Assembly: GCA_945875845.1 (NCBI GenBank)
Contig: CAMCMB010000014.1
Location: 44,445 to 108,444 of the forward strand
Direction of reading: 5' to 3'
Length of the DNA stretch: 64,000 bases
Source of the DNA: Pirellula staleyi DSM 6068
GTDB taxonomy: Bacteria; Planctomycetota; Planctomycetia; Pirellulales; Pirellulaceae
Shown: positions 27,770 through 37,430 of the stretch, in pieces
Layout of the letters: each line of letters starts with the position of its first letter
How positions within the stretch are numbered: the first letter of the stretch is position 1
Program-made: the position numbers and the translations under genes
The notes under the pieces: model-generated
The model's database searches: none
What the model was told of the DNA's origin: nothing
Seen by the model: only the letters and a program-made list of their open reading frames with translations

Positions 27770-28474
27770 CTAAAAGGGTTGCTGCAACGCATCGCACAGA
27801 AACTTCATCAACGGTTTGGCATCCGCAAACGCAGTTGCGATTTGATCGGTTGCATCGGCTTGGAGAAATGATTTGTCGCTGATCGGTGTCATTCCGGCAA
27901 AGCTTTTTCGGCGTAGGTATTCGATGAGTGGGTGCTTTGGATCAATGCCGCGCGGTGCGGTTTTTAAGGAATCGCCATCGAGCTTGTATCGGGCGGCAAA
28001 TTTCTTGTTGTTGCAGATCTTGGTCCAGTCCGATTGATTTTCCATGATCGATTGACGAATGGCTGCGAGGGGCTCGGTCGGCGGTAGCCATATTCCCGCC
28101 GCTAAGAAACAAGCACCCGGCTCCAAGTGCACATAAAGTCCCGGCGCATGAACGTCTCCTCCGATAGAATGGCGAAAGTGAATTCCGAGGTTGGTCTTGT
28201 ACGGAGTTTTGTTCTTCGAAAAGCGGGTGTCGCGATAGATCCGCATGATCGATCCGCCAACTCGCTTGGGTTCGGCCAAAAGATAACGCGATTGTTTGGC
28301 GATCCGTGGCTGCATTTGACGGACAAATTCCATGGCCGGTGTCAGTACATCCTCTTCGTAGCGAGCCTTGTTCTGAGCGAACCACTCTCGATCATTGTTG
28401 TTCTTTAGCTCTCGCAAGAATTCAAAAAGCTTATTGGAAAAAGGAGACTTGACTGCGGTATCTGCTTTTGGCAT
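27770..28474 (-). CDS. DUF2461 family protein
   Basis: A 234-aa cytoplasmic protein matching the DUF2461 (TIGR02453) pattern: FLRELKNNNDREWFAQNKARYEE near residue 20, RIYRDTRFSKNKTPYKTN near 80, and GLYVHLEPGACFLAAGIWLP near 115. Members are widespread and usually 210-240 residues; no biochemical role is established. The gene stands alone next to a broken nucleotidyltransferase. Confidence 0.88.
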   Translation of the reverse strand: MPKADTAVKSPFSNKLFEFLRELKNNNDREWFAQNKARYEEDVLTPAMEFVRQMQPRIAKQSRYLLAEPKRVGGSIMRIYRDTRFSKNKTPYKTNLGIHFRHSIGGDVHAPGLYVHLEPGACFLAAGIWLPPTEPLAAIRQSIMENQSDWTKICNNKKFAARYKLDGDSLKTAPRGIDPKHPLIEYLRRKSFAGMTPISDKSFLQADATDQIATAFADAKPLMKFLCDALQQPF

Positions 28475-28516
28475 TTCATTCTTTGTGGTGAGGAATTCCC
28501 CGTCGCAACTTCAGAG

Positions 28517-28828
28517 CTAGCCCTCAGGATTATCCAATACGATTTTGAAACGGGCGGCAAGTATCGGGCTGAATTTCATTAACCACGTCGCATCTAACAA
28601 TCCAACTCCCACACCTGGGTCAACCGTGGAAACCCAAGCAGCAACTGCGTTCCCTCCGATAATTGCGTACGGAACGCCCGCTTGGCCAAGACATCGGCAG
28701 GTTCTTTCAAGTCTTTCTCGTACTTTCAGTACGGCGTTCATCATGCGGTCCAATAAGTCATGTTGGTGACGTGCGACTGCTGCATCAAGCTCTGCGGCCG
28801 AAATACTTCGAACGTTAGCGACTGTCAT
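28517..28828 (-). pseudogene. Nucleotidyltransferase with large internal deletion
   Basis: The 103-aa frame joins the N-terminus of the same family as 93-689 (AGVPYAIIGGNAVAAWVSTVDPG) directly to its C-terminus (GVGLLDATWLMKFSPIL, ending LDNPEG). About 110 residues between DPG and GLLD, including the metal-binding Asp pair, are missing, so it cannot be catalytic. The reading frame survived the deletion. It retains Trp where the 93-689 copy has a stop. Confidence 0.75.
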
Positions 28829-29065
28829 TGGTTAACTCGAACATCACAGCGGTTTCCTACGCATCCCCCAATGCATTCTACCTCAACCCGACAACGCTGT
28901 GAAGCATTTTCGCCAACCACGTCATTGGAGTGGCTTTGGTCGTGCATGACAGGCTGGAAGCGATGGAAGCCTATCCCACTTATTGCTAGCCAGGCATTGA
29001 ATTCAGGCATCAACGCATAGATAATGCCTTTCAAATCTAGTTCGCCACAATTTGAGGAGATTCCC

Positions 29066-30046
29066 ATGAGTTTGAATCGTGTTTGGGTCGGTCTGTTTGG
29101 TTTATTAACTTCCATCCTCGCGTTATCCAGTGCAACCTATGCTGTTGTCGAAAAGACCGACGAGGACTTTCCCTATCAAGGTGAATACGCAGGGACCGTC
29201 AAAACCGGTGATGGGGAAATCAAGGTTGGCATGCAGGTCATCGCACTTGGAAAAGGGAAGTTTCGAGCCGTCGGATTCGAAGGGGGCCTGCCCGGTGATG
29301 GTTGGTCCCGTGGCGCTACAATGCGATCTGCGGAAGGCGAGCGGAAGGAAGGCTCTATTACCTTTGCTACCGAAGACGCCATCGTTACCATCAAGAATGG
29401 TGTCGCGAAGATCACATCCAAAGATGGTCAAGAACATGCCAATTTGAAGAAGATCGAGCGCAATAGTCCCACTCTCGGCGCCAAGCCGCCCCAAGGGGCC
29501 ATTGTGCTATTCGACGGCAAGTCGGCCGATGCGTTTGACAATGGGCGAATGGAAGATGGGCTCCTCATGCAGGGCTGCACTAGCAAGAAGACGTTTGGAA
29601 GCCACAAAGTGCACGTCGAGTTCCGCACTCCCTATCAACCCGAAGCTCGGGGGCAAGGCAGGGGCAACAGCGGCGTTTATCTACAAGGCCGATACGAAGT
29701 ACAGGTCCTCGATTCCTTCGGTTTGGAAGGTAAGGACAATGAATGCGGTGGCATCTACTCCGTCTCTCCGCCGGATGTCAATATGTGCCTACCACCCTCG
29801 ACTTGGCAGACGTATGACATTGAATTTACGGCCGGCGAATATGCAGCAGATGGCAAAATTGTCAAGAATCCGAAAGCGACCGTGACTCACAATGGAGTCG
29901 TCATTCACAAGGATCGAGAGTTGCCCGGCGAACGCAACACGACATCAGCGCCCATGAAAGCAGGCGCCGAACCAGGGCCCTTATTCTTACAAGACCACGG
30001 AAACCAAGTTCGCTACCGCAACATCTGGGTTGTGGAGGCCAAGTGA
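29066..30046 (+). CDS. Exported DUF1080 (3-keto-disaccharide hydrolase-like) protein
   Basis: A 326-aa protein starts at the ATG at 29066, after TTGAGGAG, with a signal peptide (LFGLLTSILALSSATYA). Residues about 30-130 form a beta-rich N-terminal module; about 145-326 form a DUF1080 domain (FDGKSADAFDNG, GNSGVYLQGRYEVQVLDSFG, TWQTYDIEF, LFLQDHGNQVRYRNIWV). DUF1080 is a concanavalin-like jelly roll found in huge numbers in planctomycetes; some members act on 3-keto-glycosides. Here the substrate is unknown. The gene is not obviously in an operon. Confidence 0.9.
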   Translation: MSLNRVWVGLFGLLTSILALSSATYAVVEKTDEDFPYQGEYAGTVKTGDGEIKVGMQVIALGKGKFRAVGFEGGLPGDGWSRGATMRSAEGERKEGSITFATEDAIVTIKNGVAKITSKDGQEHANLKKIERNSPTLGAKPPQGAIVLFDGKSADAFDNGRMEDGLLMQGCTSKKTFGSHKVHVEFRTPYQPEARGQGRGNSGVYLQGRYEVQVLDSFGLEGKDNECGGIYSVSPPDVNMCLPPSTWQTYDIEFTAGEYAADGKIVKNPKATVTHNGVVIHKDRELPGERNTTSAPMKAGAEPGPLFLQDHGNQVRYRNIWVVEAK

Positions 30047-30082
30047 TCGCCATACTTGCTTGAGCTGGTCCCCTTCACAATG

Positions 30083-30154
30083 TCCTATGGCCCTATGGTC
30101 CTATGGTCCTATGGTCCTATGGCCCTATGGCCCTATGGCCCTATGGCCCTATGG
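30083..30154. repeat. 8-bp tandem repeat, nine copies
   Basis: Nine uninterrupted units of CCTATGGY (last unit CCTATGGG), with Y being C in units 1 and 5-8 and T in units 2-4. It lies between the convergent DUF1080 and lipoprotein genes. Such an array is prone to copy-number change. Confidence 0.95.
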
Positions 30155-30253
30155 GGCGCAATGCCAAACGGCGATCCACCCCTAAAATCATCGAACAAAG
30201 CGCAGGAGCGGTCTCCCAAACGCTAAGCTGACAATATAGTCCCTAGGCAGGAG

Positions 30254-30664
30254 CTACATGGACTTAAGATCCCAGTCTTTTTCGTTTTTGCCTTTCTGTA
30301 TTTGAACACGGAGCTCAGTCGCTTCGTTGTATTTTTGAGGAAGGACTTCCTCAAAAACCTCCTGAACGGGGCTCTCTGGAGTATCGTAAAGCTTCCTTTT
30401 ACCAACCACTTTTGGACTTCGAATTTCGACTTTGCATTCGCCCAGCGCAGCGTCGCACTTGTATTTACCGTCTTTAATCTCTCCTCCCCCAGATGGCCCT
30501 TGGCCGTTCGCGGGAACAAAGGAAATCGAACCTTTGTCGATCGGCTTGCCATCGAAGCTAATTGTCCCGAAGATTTCACCGACAACGGGCTCTGGCCCAC
30601 AACCTGACGACAAACACAAAACACATACCGCAACTAGACTTATGCAACACTTGGTTAGGTTCAA
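30254..30664 (-). CDS. Small lipoprotein, carboxypeptidase-regulatory-like fold
   Basis: A 136-aa lipoprotein if started at the TTG at 30664, seven bases after a GGAG site; this gives a clean signal peptide and lipobox (LCLSSGC). An ATG at 30721 would add 19 unlikely residues. The mature part (GTISFDGKPIDKGSISFVPA, GGEIKDGKYKC) has the beta-sandwich pattern of planctomycete lipoproteins that accompany DUF1559 genes. It lies just downstream of a DUF1559 gene but behind that gene's terminator. Confidence 0.8.
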   Translation of the reverse strand: MNLTKCCISLVAVCVLCLSSGCGPEPVVGEIFGTISFDGKPIDKGSISFVPANGQGPSGGGEIKDGKYKCDAALGECKVEIRSPKVVGKRKLYDTPESPVQEVFEEVLPQKYNEATELRVQIQKGKNEKDWDLKSM

Positions 30665-30740
30665 GGATTTTCTCCAAACAACAATACGACGCGAAGGAAA
30701 GAAGCAGAAAGGAACACCCATCTTTTAGTATTTGTGAACC

Positions 30741-30774
30741 AAAAAGCGGCGCCTTCACCAAAGTAAGGCGCCGC
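30741..30774 (-). terminator. Rho-independent terminator after DUF1559 gene
   Basis: On the minus strand a 10-bp GC stem (GCGGCGCCTT/AAGGCGCCGC) with a nine-base loop is followed by five T. It lies between the end of the DUF1559 gene (30803) and the lipoprotein gene, so downstream expression needs partial read-through or its own promoter. Confidence 0.85.
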
Positions 30775-30802
30775 GAAATGCGGTTCGATGGAATCTGTAG
30801 AA

Positions 30803-31792
30803 TCAGTTGTCGATGCTGGCCACCTCGCCACCATCCATCGATCCCATCGCTTGCCAGATCGCCAAACTAATACTGTTTGAAACGAATCCGACGGATGCAT
30901 CGCACCGGGCAGCGTTCACTCCACCAGTGTGCCGACTACGGGCTGCATTTCGCTGTGCCGCGCGGCCATTCACCGTTGAGGCTGTAGCAGCGGGCATAGC
31001 CGGATCATTGGTAGCTTGAAACCAACCATTTGCAATCAGGTCAGGCGATGATGTATTCGGCGTCAAAAGTGTATGAAAACGGAAAACACCATCATCGTTG
31101 TGAATGTCACCTCTCCAGTCATTATCATTGGCGCTCTTGGCCATCAAATATTCGGACAGTAACAACGTGTTCGAGGTCCCATCAGTAATATTGGCAAAAG
31201 TGACCTTGGCAGGATTGTTGCGGTTACCATTGATGTTGTTGAAGGGAGCCTTGCTGGTTGGAGACTGTGTGTAAAGCACAGGGTCGGCATCGCGTTGGCC
31301 ATACCAAACATTGCCCCAATTCACGACATAGTTCCCACGTGTTCTTTGGTAGAATCCGATATTCTGGTCAATCGTCCCGGTATCGCTAGGACACAAATAA
31401 ATTGGAACTCGTCTTCCCGTGGTGCCATTGAGGGTGTTACCGATCGTGTTGGGCGGTTCATGAAACCGCTGTTTGTAATCACTTGCGTTTGCCAAATTGC
31501 TCTGCTCAATGTAGGGCCAGACATACATCACCCAGGTTTGACGCCAAGTCCGCGGAACCGCAGTGGCGGATGAAGTGCCGGTACCACCAAGTGGAAACTT
31601 TTTATTGGCGTCATGAAAATTGTGAAACGCCAGTGCAAAGTTCTTTAAGTTGTTGGTGCACTGCATTCGCCGGGCCGCCTCGCGGGCCGATTGCACTGCC
31701 GGCAACAACAGTCCTACTAGAATTCCAATAATCGCGATAACAACCAAAAGCTCGACTAACGTGAAGCCTCGGCGGAGAGAAAGACGATTCAT
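30803..31792 (-). CDS. DUF1559 protein with prepilin-like N-terminus
   Basis: A 329-aa protein from the ATG at 31792 ([20 protein letters not shown]), followed by [20 protein letters not shown]. The C-terminal part has [20 protein letters not shown], where the usual ADGSV reads CDASV, and ends in GGEVASIDN. It is one of two tandem DUF1559 genes on this strand; the proteins are not near-identical, so they are old paralogues. It is exported through the pilin-type helix; its role is unknown. Confidence 0.92.
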   Translation of the reverse strand: MNRLSLRRGFTLVELLVVIAIIGILVGLLLPAVQSAREAARRMQCTNNLKNFALAFHNFHDANKKFPLGGTGTSSATAVPRTWRQTWVMYVWPYIEQSNLANASDYKQRFHEPPNTIGNTLNGTTGRRVPIYLCPSDTGTIDQNIGFYQRTRGNYVVNWGNVWYGQRDADPVLYTQSPTSKAPFNNINGNRNNPAKVTFANITDGTSNTLLLSEYLMAKSANDNDWRGDIHNDDGVFRFHTLLTPNTSSPDLIANGWFQATNDPAMPAATASTVNGRAAQRNAARSRHTGGVNAARCDASVGFVSNSISLAIWQAMGSMDGGEVASIDN

Positions 31793-31933
31793 AAAAACCT
31801 CTCGCAATGTACAGAAAAGACACACAGAAAAGGGTCACAGATGGCATACCACCCATTAAAGCCCGTTGTTCAATATTTCGCATCGTATCGTTTTCCAATA
31901 ATACTTGCAAGTTTTTTGCAAAATAAACGGAAC

Positions 31934-33004
31934 TTAATCAGCGTTCTGAGCCACTTCGCCACCATCGCGAGTCGTCAGGGCAACAAACGTGAAAGCATCT
32001 GTTGAGCTCGACAGGAACGTCACAGAGCCATCGCCCTTCGCGAGCTGAACGCCACCGGAATGGAACGAATAGGGATTCCATTCGTTGTACACGTTAATAA
32101 AAGAGCATCCCGACGTAGCAGTGGTACCTGGAGCATAAATACTCGTCCCGGCCAACCCTCTTGGATGCTGCGCAACATTCCAATCACCGAAGAACGAATT
32201 GAGCGTAAACGCAGAGACAGTAAAGGGTGCTACGGGAGCCCACGAGTTTCCGCCTATTGCCGTTCCACGGAAATAACGTTGCTGCTTTCCCGCCACTTCA
32301 ATAAAGCAAATGGTGTTGGATAAACCATCGGTTACTTCCGCAAACCTAACCTTTCGCTTCGTAATCAAGTTATTGGATCCCAGCATCGCATTTTCGGTGG
32401 TGGTTGCGTTTGCAATCCCAGCACATGCACCAAGCGTGGAGTGTATGCCTCTCATCGGGACATAGTCCGTACGGGGTAGCGTGTACACCGTATTCGAAGG
32501 AAATCCAACCGCGCCCAAATAGGGTCCGTAATCCGATTGTACCTCAGGCGTCGATGGGCAAACAAACACAGGTTGTTTGGCAAAGGCTGAGGGAGAGTTT
32601 TGTCCACCAGGAAAGGGTGGTGGCAAATTGCGCAAGTCAATCAAAGGCCGCTTTAGGTCAAACAGGTTGCTCAGATTGGCTTGTTCCAAGTAGGGCAACA
32701 ATTGCCCCATCGCCCCAAAGGGTCTCCTCGCGTCGGCCGTGGCAGGGAATGCTGGAAACAACGGTGGGGTCACTTCAGCCGCGATGAATTCCGTTCCCCA
32801 GGCAGGTGCATACTTCAAAGCGGATTCATGATTGTGAATAGCCAACCCCAATTGCTTCAGGTTGTTCCCGCAACTCATCCGCCTGGCCGCTTCGCGAGCC
32901 GCTTGCACCGCAGGTAACAATAGTCCGACCAGAATTCCGATGATCGCAATGACCACCAGCAACTCGACAAGCGTAAAGCCCGTCCTCCGAAATCTTCTAA
33001 GCAT
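31934..33004 (-). CDS. DUF1559 protein with prepilin-like N-terminus
   Basis: A 356-aa protein starting [20 protein letters not shown], then [20 protein letters not shown]. Central [13 protein letters not shown] and C-terminal [20 protein letters not shown] are the family blocks, ending GGEVAQNAD. It is probably the first gene of the DUF1559-DUF1559-lipoprotein series on the minus strand, with 141 bases to the next start. Confidence 0.92.
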   Translation of the reverse strand: MLRRFRRTGFTLVELLVVIAIIGILVGLLLPAVQAAREAARRMSCGNNLKQLGLAIHNHESALKYAPAWGTEFIAAEVTPPLFPAFPATADARRPFGAMGQLLPYLEQANLSNLFDLKRPLIDLRNLPPPFPGGQNSPSAFAKQPVFVCPSTPEVQSDYGPYLGAVGFPSNTVYTLPRTDYVPMRGIHSTLGACAGIANATTTENAMLGSNNLITKRKVRFAEVTDGLSNTICFIEVAGKQQRYFRGTAIGGNSWAPVAPFTVSAFTLNSFFGDWNVAQHPRGLAGTSIYAPGTTATSGCSFINVYNEWNPYSFHSGGVQLAKGDGSVTFLSSSTDAFTFVALTTRDGGEVAQNAD

Positions 33005-33572
33005 GACAGCATACGCTCCACTAAGACAGAAAAGGAAATGAGAAACGCACCAATGTTAAGCCGAAAATCACACTACTCGCCAATCTTGACTTAAATCCGA
33101 ATGGTTCGGGACAGATCTCCGGGTTGAAAACCTCGAAAAGGGGAAAATAAAGAGATTTTCGCCCCCTTAAGGAGATGCTACAGAAACGTAACGCCCCCGT
33201 CAAGAAAATGGTGGCAGGAGGCATTTGTTTTTCTAATGACCTTCAGGGTTAAACCGCATTGTCAGCGTAACCGGGCGTTCCTCACCTTCGTTTTTCGGCG
33301 TACGCCGCAACCTTTGCGGATAGGCTATGAGTTTTTGGATGGACCACTTTTTTGGCGGCAGTTTGACAACCCGACGTGTAACGGCTTGTTGATTTAATGG
33401 TACGACGGACTTCCTAGTCCGTCGAATTCCCCATGGACGGGACTTGGAAGTCCGTCTTACTGCCCTTACCCAATCACGACTTCACTAAAGCAACAAGCCG
33501 GTAAGCGAGGTGGCGACTGCAATCCCTCGCTCACCGGGCTGTTGATTAGTGAAGTCATAGCCTATCCGACGG
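33005..33572. other. Spacer with inverted-repeat element
   Basis: About 570 bases without a gene. It holds repeat copy 2 (33382-33500), followed by GACTGCAATCCCTCGCTCACCGG (a phrase also found beside copy 3 at 37616) and a partial element end near 33536-33558. The first 200 bases should contain the promoter of the DUF1559 gene at 33004, but no convincing boxes are seen. Confidence 0.6.
33382..33500 (+). repeat. ~118-bp inverted-repeat element, copy 2
   Basis: Outer arms CGGCTTGTTGATTTAATGG and CACTAAAGCAACAAGCCG; inner stem GACGGACTTCCTAGTCCGTC with GGACTTGGAAGTCCGTC. It has the same internal order as copy 3, including TGCCCTTACCCAATCACGAC. Confidence 0.85.
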
Positions 33573-35015
33573 TTACTTGCCTGTTTGAGCCTTTTCTTTG
33601 TTCAATTCCGGTTCGTAACCAACCTTCGTCAAGTCGATTCCTTTGAACGGGAGGTCGTTGGGCGTAACGCGAATTGCGGTCGTGACTTTGAGTGGAAATG
33701 GTCCGCCGACATCGTAAGTCAACTCGACAAAACTCGCAGTCCACCCGGGCTGATCGGCGGGTTTGGCCGCGACATACGCTCCATCGCTTTCTGATTGCAG
33801 CTCCGTGCTCGCGTAGGCTGGCCCGATCGTCATCAAACGAAAATCGCGAGCTTTCGGATTGTTTGCTTGCCAAAGCAAAACTTTGGATGGTTTCGTCTTC
33901 GGCTGAACACGAATCGTTCCATTGCCCTCAAATGTCCAAGCGTATTCGGGGCGTGGCTTGTTCGTCGTTATCATGTTGTAGAACGCGGCAATGCTCTGTA
34001 TCGCGTCGGTATTCTTGAGACCGTGGTCGGCGTTGGGCACATACCGTAGCAGTTTCTCACCTTGGAGTTGATCATAGTAAAACTGCGATGAGTCGGGCAA
34101 AAAGAATTGATCTCCACTGCCGTTCACAATGAACTTGGGCATCGTCAATCGGCCCCGATAATTGAATGGATCCACGATCTCGTGCAACTCCTTCATCCGC
34201 GGATGACCGAACCGCTGCAGAATTTTGTGCTGGTAGTAATTGCCTATGGCTTCGGACCAAAATCCGTAAACCTCCGCGTGATGGCGAAGCGATGGCTGGG
34301 CGTTCACTAGATCGATCACGATTGGAACGACGGCTTCGACTCGATCATCGGCTGCACCGGTCAACCAAGTTGTCCAGCCGCGTTTCGAACCACCCCCGAC
34401 GACGAATTTTTTGACGGTGTGCTTGCCACCTGCTTCGGACGCTGCGAATTCGGTGATGCAGTCCATGGCTCGCACCACGCTCTTGACCATCGGCAGACGA
34501 GGCAGCCATATGGAATCTCCTGAATCAAGGAATTGTGCCCAAGCATAGCCGATCAAGTCATCTTCCGTACGAAGTTGACCGTCGTTGTGGAAGACAAGCG
34601 GTTGGTTGGGTATATTCTTGAGTTCGGCTACGATGCTGCCAGTTGCTTGCGCAATGGATGCCGTGATCGGGTCAGGACCGTTTGGCACACCGCTATTATG
34701 GCTTCCTCCGCCAATCAGCAGAAACACCCGATCGGTGGTGACTTTCTCTGGCATGGTGACGACCAGCCAATGTTCCCAAACAGGTCGATCGACCTCTTTC
34801 GTCGTCAACCAAGTCTGCGTTTTTAACTGGATCACCGAAGTTTTGAGCGGTCCTTTCTCAATCGACTTTTCAAGCTTCCACTGGTAAGTCGAATCCGCTT
34901 TGGCAACATAATCGTCGAGCTCCGTACGCATGCTACCCGTCGGCGGTTCCGCCAAAGCAAAGCTGGAAAGCATGCCCAAAAAGAGTATGGGACAAGTCAG
35001 TTTACGTAGAACCAT
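33573..35015 (-). CDS. PhoPQ-activated pathogenicity-related (PqaA-type) protein
   Basis: A 480-aa exported protein. The ATG at 35015 (MVLRKLTCPILFLGMLSSFALA) makes a standard signal peptide. The body follows the PhoPQ_related family: LLIGGGSHNSGVPN, then VVGGGSKRGWTTWLTGAADDR (a GxSKRG nucleophile-elbow-like motif), PKFIVNGSGDQFFLPD and YVPNADHGLKNTD, giving an alpha/beta-hydrolase triad of Ser, Asp and His. In enterobacteria the family is named for PhoPQ control; here only a secreted hydrolase can be inferred. Confidence 0.9.
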   Translation of the reverse strand: MVLRKLTCPILFLGMLSSFALAEPPTGSMRTELDDYVAKADSTYQWKLEKSIEKGPLKTSVIQLKTQTWLTTKEVDRPVWEHWLVVTMPEKVTTDRVFLLIGGGSHNSGVPNGPDPITASIAQATGSIVAELKNIPNQPLVFHNDGQLRTEDDLIGYAWAQFLDSGDSIWLPRLPMVKSVVRAMDCITEFAASEAGGKHTVKKFVVGGGSKRGWTTWLTGAADDRVEAVVPIVIDLVNAQPSLRHHAEVYGFWSEAIGNYYQHKILQRFGHPRMKELHEIVDPFNYRGRLTMPKFIVNGSGDQFFLPDSSQFYYDQLQGEKLLRYVPNADHGLKNTDAIQSIAAFYNMITTNKPRPEYAWTFEGNGTIRVQPKTKPSKVLLWQANNPKARDFRLMTIGPAYASTELQSESDGAYVAAKPADQPGWTASFVELTYDVGGPFPLKVTTAIRVTPNDLPFKGIDLTKVGYEPELNKEKAQTGK

Positions 35016-35171
35016 AAGGCACTGTTCCTGCAACGAAGTTGACGATGGAGAAGAAGTAGTTCAAATACCATAGCGGGTCCACCGGCCTATTTCCAGAACC
35101 CATTCGCGTAGCGTGATTCAACGCGTCCCCCCCAATGTTAAACCGGGTTTCGGCTTGTTTGAGCTCCACTG

Positions 35172-35234
35172 GTCACACCCGGCAGGTGCGACCCACGTTC
35201 GACCCACCGTAGGTCACTCGTGTGGAGAGTGACC
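35172..35234 (-). repeat. Double-hairpin repeat, left copy upstream of osmC
   Basis: It contains CACCCGGCAGGTGCGAC and GGTCACTCGTGTGGAGAGTGACC, the reverse complement of the copy at 35912-35963 with a ten-base insertion. Together the two copies form an inverted pair around the OsmC gene. Confidence 0.8.
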
Positions 35235-35335
35235 TTGCATTGTTGTTACCGCTTGCAAAACATCATGCAGTAATCTTGCGGAATCGGTAAACTATCGAGC
35301 GTTTCTCACTAAACGTTCTCCGACCGACTCCCACT

Positions 35336-35932
35336 ATGAACATCGAACAGCTCAAAGCCATCCAGACCCCATTGAAGGACCGATACCGAACCGAACCAGC
35401 ATCGGCACTTGTCACGATTCGCACTCAAGGCAAAATCGATGTAAAAAACCAACATTGTATGCTTGAGTCTTTTGCAGGCACGATTCGAGCCGGCTTGCAT
35501 CCGGCGGCGGGTGGCACCGACGCGGACGCTTGTTCGGCCAACCTGTTGCTGGAATCTTTGGTGGCTTGCGCGGGTGTGACACTGTCTGCTGTCGCGACGA
35601 GCATGAGCATTGACATTCGCGAATGTCAAATCGCAGCGGAAGCGGATATGGACTTTCGCGGCACATTGGGTGTCGATCGCTCCGCACCAGTCGGCTTAAC
35701 TGCCGTTCGACTTTTTTTCGAAGTCGAATCCGACGCCGACTCAGCCTCGATCGCGAAATTGATCAGCTTGACGGAGCGTTATTGCGTTATCTACCAAACA
35801 CTACAAAAGGGTGTTGCAAGCATATGGGCCAAACATGCTGAGTCAGGTCAGAATGTTGAACCTCGTCGGAGTTCGCCTGTGAAGGATTTTGAAGCCGGGC
35901 CTACGGTTCAAGGTCACTCTCGGCAAGAGTGA
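35336..35932 (+). CDS. OsmC family protein
   Basis: A 198-aa OsmC/Ohr-fold protein. GGTDADACSANLLLESLVACAGVTL carries the conserved helix with the redox Cys, and LTERYCVIYQTLQKG carries the second Cys; together they form the peroxidase site of this family. The N-terminal LKDRYRTEPASALVTI pattern is the form common in planctomycetes and actinobacteria. The protein should reduce organic peroxides or act in a related thiol role in the cytoplasm. The last ~10 residues and the stop codon are encoded by the repeat at 35912, so the natural C-terminus has been overwritten beyond the conserved domain. Confidence 0.85.
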   Translation: MNIEQLKAIQTPLKDRYRTEPASALVTIRTQGKIDVKNQHCMLESFAGTIRAGLHPAAGGTDADACSANLLLESLVACAGVTLSAVATSMSIDIRECQIAAEADMDFRGTLGVDRSAPVGLTAVRLFFEVESDADSASIAKLISLTERYCVIYQTLQKGVASIWAKHAESGQNVEPRRSSPVKDFEAGPTVQGHSRQE

Positions 35933-35963
35933 CCTACGGTGGGTCGCACCTGCCGGGTGCGAC
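35912..35963 (+). repeat. Double-hairpin repeat, right copy at the end of osmC
   Basis: Two adjacent hairpins, GGTCACTCTCGGCAAGAGTGACC and GTCGCACCTGCCGGGTGCGAC. It supplies the stop codon of the OsmC gene and lies just before the end of the convergent cytochrome gene. Confidence 0.8.
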
Positions 35964-35975
35964 TATGGTTTGAAC

Positions 35976-37430
35976 CTAAATGGTCTTGAGATATTCGAGC
36001 AAGTCGGTCTTTTCTTCTTCGGAAAGTTTGCTGGGATAGTCGTGTCCTTTGGCGGATTTACCGAATTGTGTTGTGTCGAAATACCAACGTCGTTCGGCTG
36101 GTTTTAACCTTCGCGGCAATTCCATATCCGTCTCAACTTGCAAGCCCATCTTGGCTGTGTCTAAGCCGAGTGCCGTCCGTCTCCAGCGTTCCGGTCGTTC
36201 ATTGGGATGCAAAAGATGCCACAGCGTGGGCACACTCCCGTTGTGCAAATAAGGTGCAGAGGCCCAGATGCCATCAAGCGGTGGCGCAACATAGCCGTCG
36301 ACATCTGCGAATGTCTTTTGCCCGCCAAAATCTGCGAACCAACTATCTCCGTAGTGCTTTCGATTCGTGGGGCTCAGCGCGTCCAATCGAACTCGATCGG
36401 TCGCTATGTCATCGATGGGTACACTCAATTCAGGATAGTCGGATTGGTCACCGTAGGTTCCGTGACACGAAGCGCAATTGCTCTCAAAGATTTGCTTGCC
36501 TCGCATGGATCTGTTCGCGTCGATGGCCAGCGGATACTTGGGGGGCCGCAGTTCCGAGAGGTATGCGTAGACTTGGCGAAAGTCATTCTCCCAACTCGAA
36601 AACTTTTCAGGACCATTTTGGCGAACCAACATAAACTGCATCAAACCGCGATGCCCTTTTTCCGCGAAGCCGTCGATATAAATATGATGCTTTCGGTGGA
36701 AATGCCACCAGGGTGGAGCGTCCATATCGTGATTCACCATGGGAGCCGGAACGCGATTGGGATGTACACTCAAATCTGCGTCACGGTAGTTCATGAGCGC
36801 AACACCAAACATGACGGCATTGCTAGTGCCGACGGTTTTTCCCAACGGCATAAAGACAGAACCGACGTCCATGTGGGTGAGCGGTTTGTATAACGACACC
36901 TTGATCCGACGGACTTGGTCGATCAAGGACTCAAGGGCGTAAGTCGTATTCGGTGCCCCCGGATAGGTCGCACCGTAGAGGTTACCTCCATGGCATGCAA
37001 AACAATTCATGACGTATTGTTTGTCCTCCGTCACGACGTATTGCAATGGGCGAGTTGCGTCGTCAGGCCGCGGAGCCAAACCGTAAGCCATCCATGTGCT
37101 TTTGCGAGAATCCGCTTCGAGAGGCGCGTCGGCCAAACTCCATACGTGCTTGACTTTGTCCAGTTCGCTCAGCACTTCTTCGTCGAAGTCCGCAGGCAAA
37201 TAAACGTTGTTCACTAAATTGCGATAACCCGCTTTTGCATCGCTCGACATTCCGTCCCAAAGCGACTGGTATTGGTCGCGCACGCTTTCAAGTATGGTCT
37301 TTGCGTTCGACTCCGCCTCGGAAAGCGTCGAAGGCTCAGGACGGCCGAGTTCGGGGCTATCGGCAAACGAAGCTTGAGCGACGAACCAATGTGCCAAAGC
37401 GATAAGTACAATTTGAAAGTTGCGATGCAT
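35976..37430 (-). CDS. Exported two-haem c-type cytochrome
   Basis: A 484-aa protein with a signal peptide (cleaved after ASFA, residue 23) and two haem c motifs, CFACH at 143-147 and CASCH at 319-323. The C-terminal APYLHNGSVPTLWHLL near residue 400 is typical of the dihaem cytochrome c peroxidase / RoxA-like group and lies beside a haem. It is longer than plain CcpA and lacks that family's clear N-terminal peroxidase residues, so RoxA-like oxidase or an electron-transfer role in the periplasm are both possible. Monocistronic. Confidence 0.8.
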   Translation of the reverse strand: MHRNFQIVLIALAHWFVAQASFADSPELGRPEPSTLSEAESNAKTILESVRDQYQSLWDGMSSDAKAGYRNLVNNVYLPADFDEEVLSELDKVKHVWSLADAPLEADSRKSTWMAYGLAPRPDDATRPLQYVVTEDKQYVMNCFACHGGNLYGATYPGAPNTTYALESLIDQVRRIKVSLYKPLTHMDVGSVFMPLGKTVGTSNAVMFGVALMNYRDADLSVHPNRVPAPMVNHDMDAPPWWHFHRKHHIYIDGFAEKGHRGLMQFMLVRQNGPEKFSSWENDFRQVYAYLSELRPPKYPLAIDANRSMRGKQIFESNCASCHGTYGDQSDYPELSVPIDDIATDRVRLDALSPTNRKHYGDSWFADFGGQKTFADVDGYVAPPLDGIWASAPYLHNGSVPTLWHLLHPNERPERWRRTALGLDTAKMGLQVETDMELPRRLKPAERRWYFDTTQFGKSAKGHDYPSKLSEEEKTDLLEYLKTI

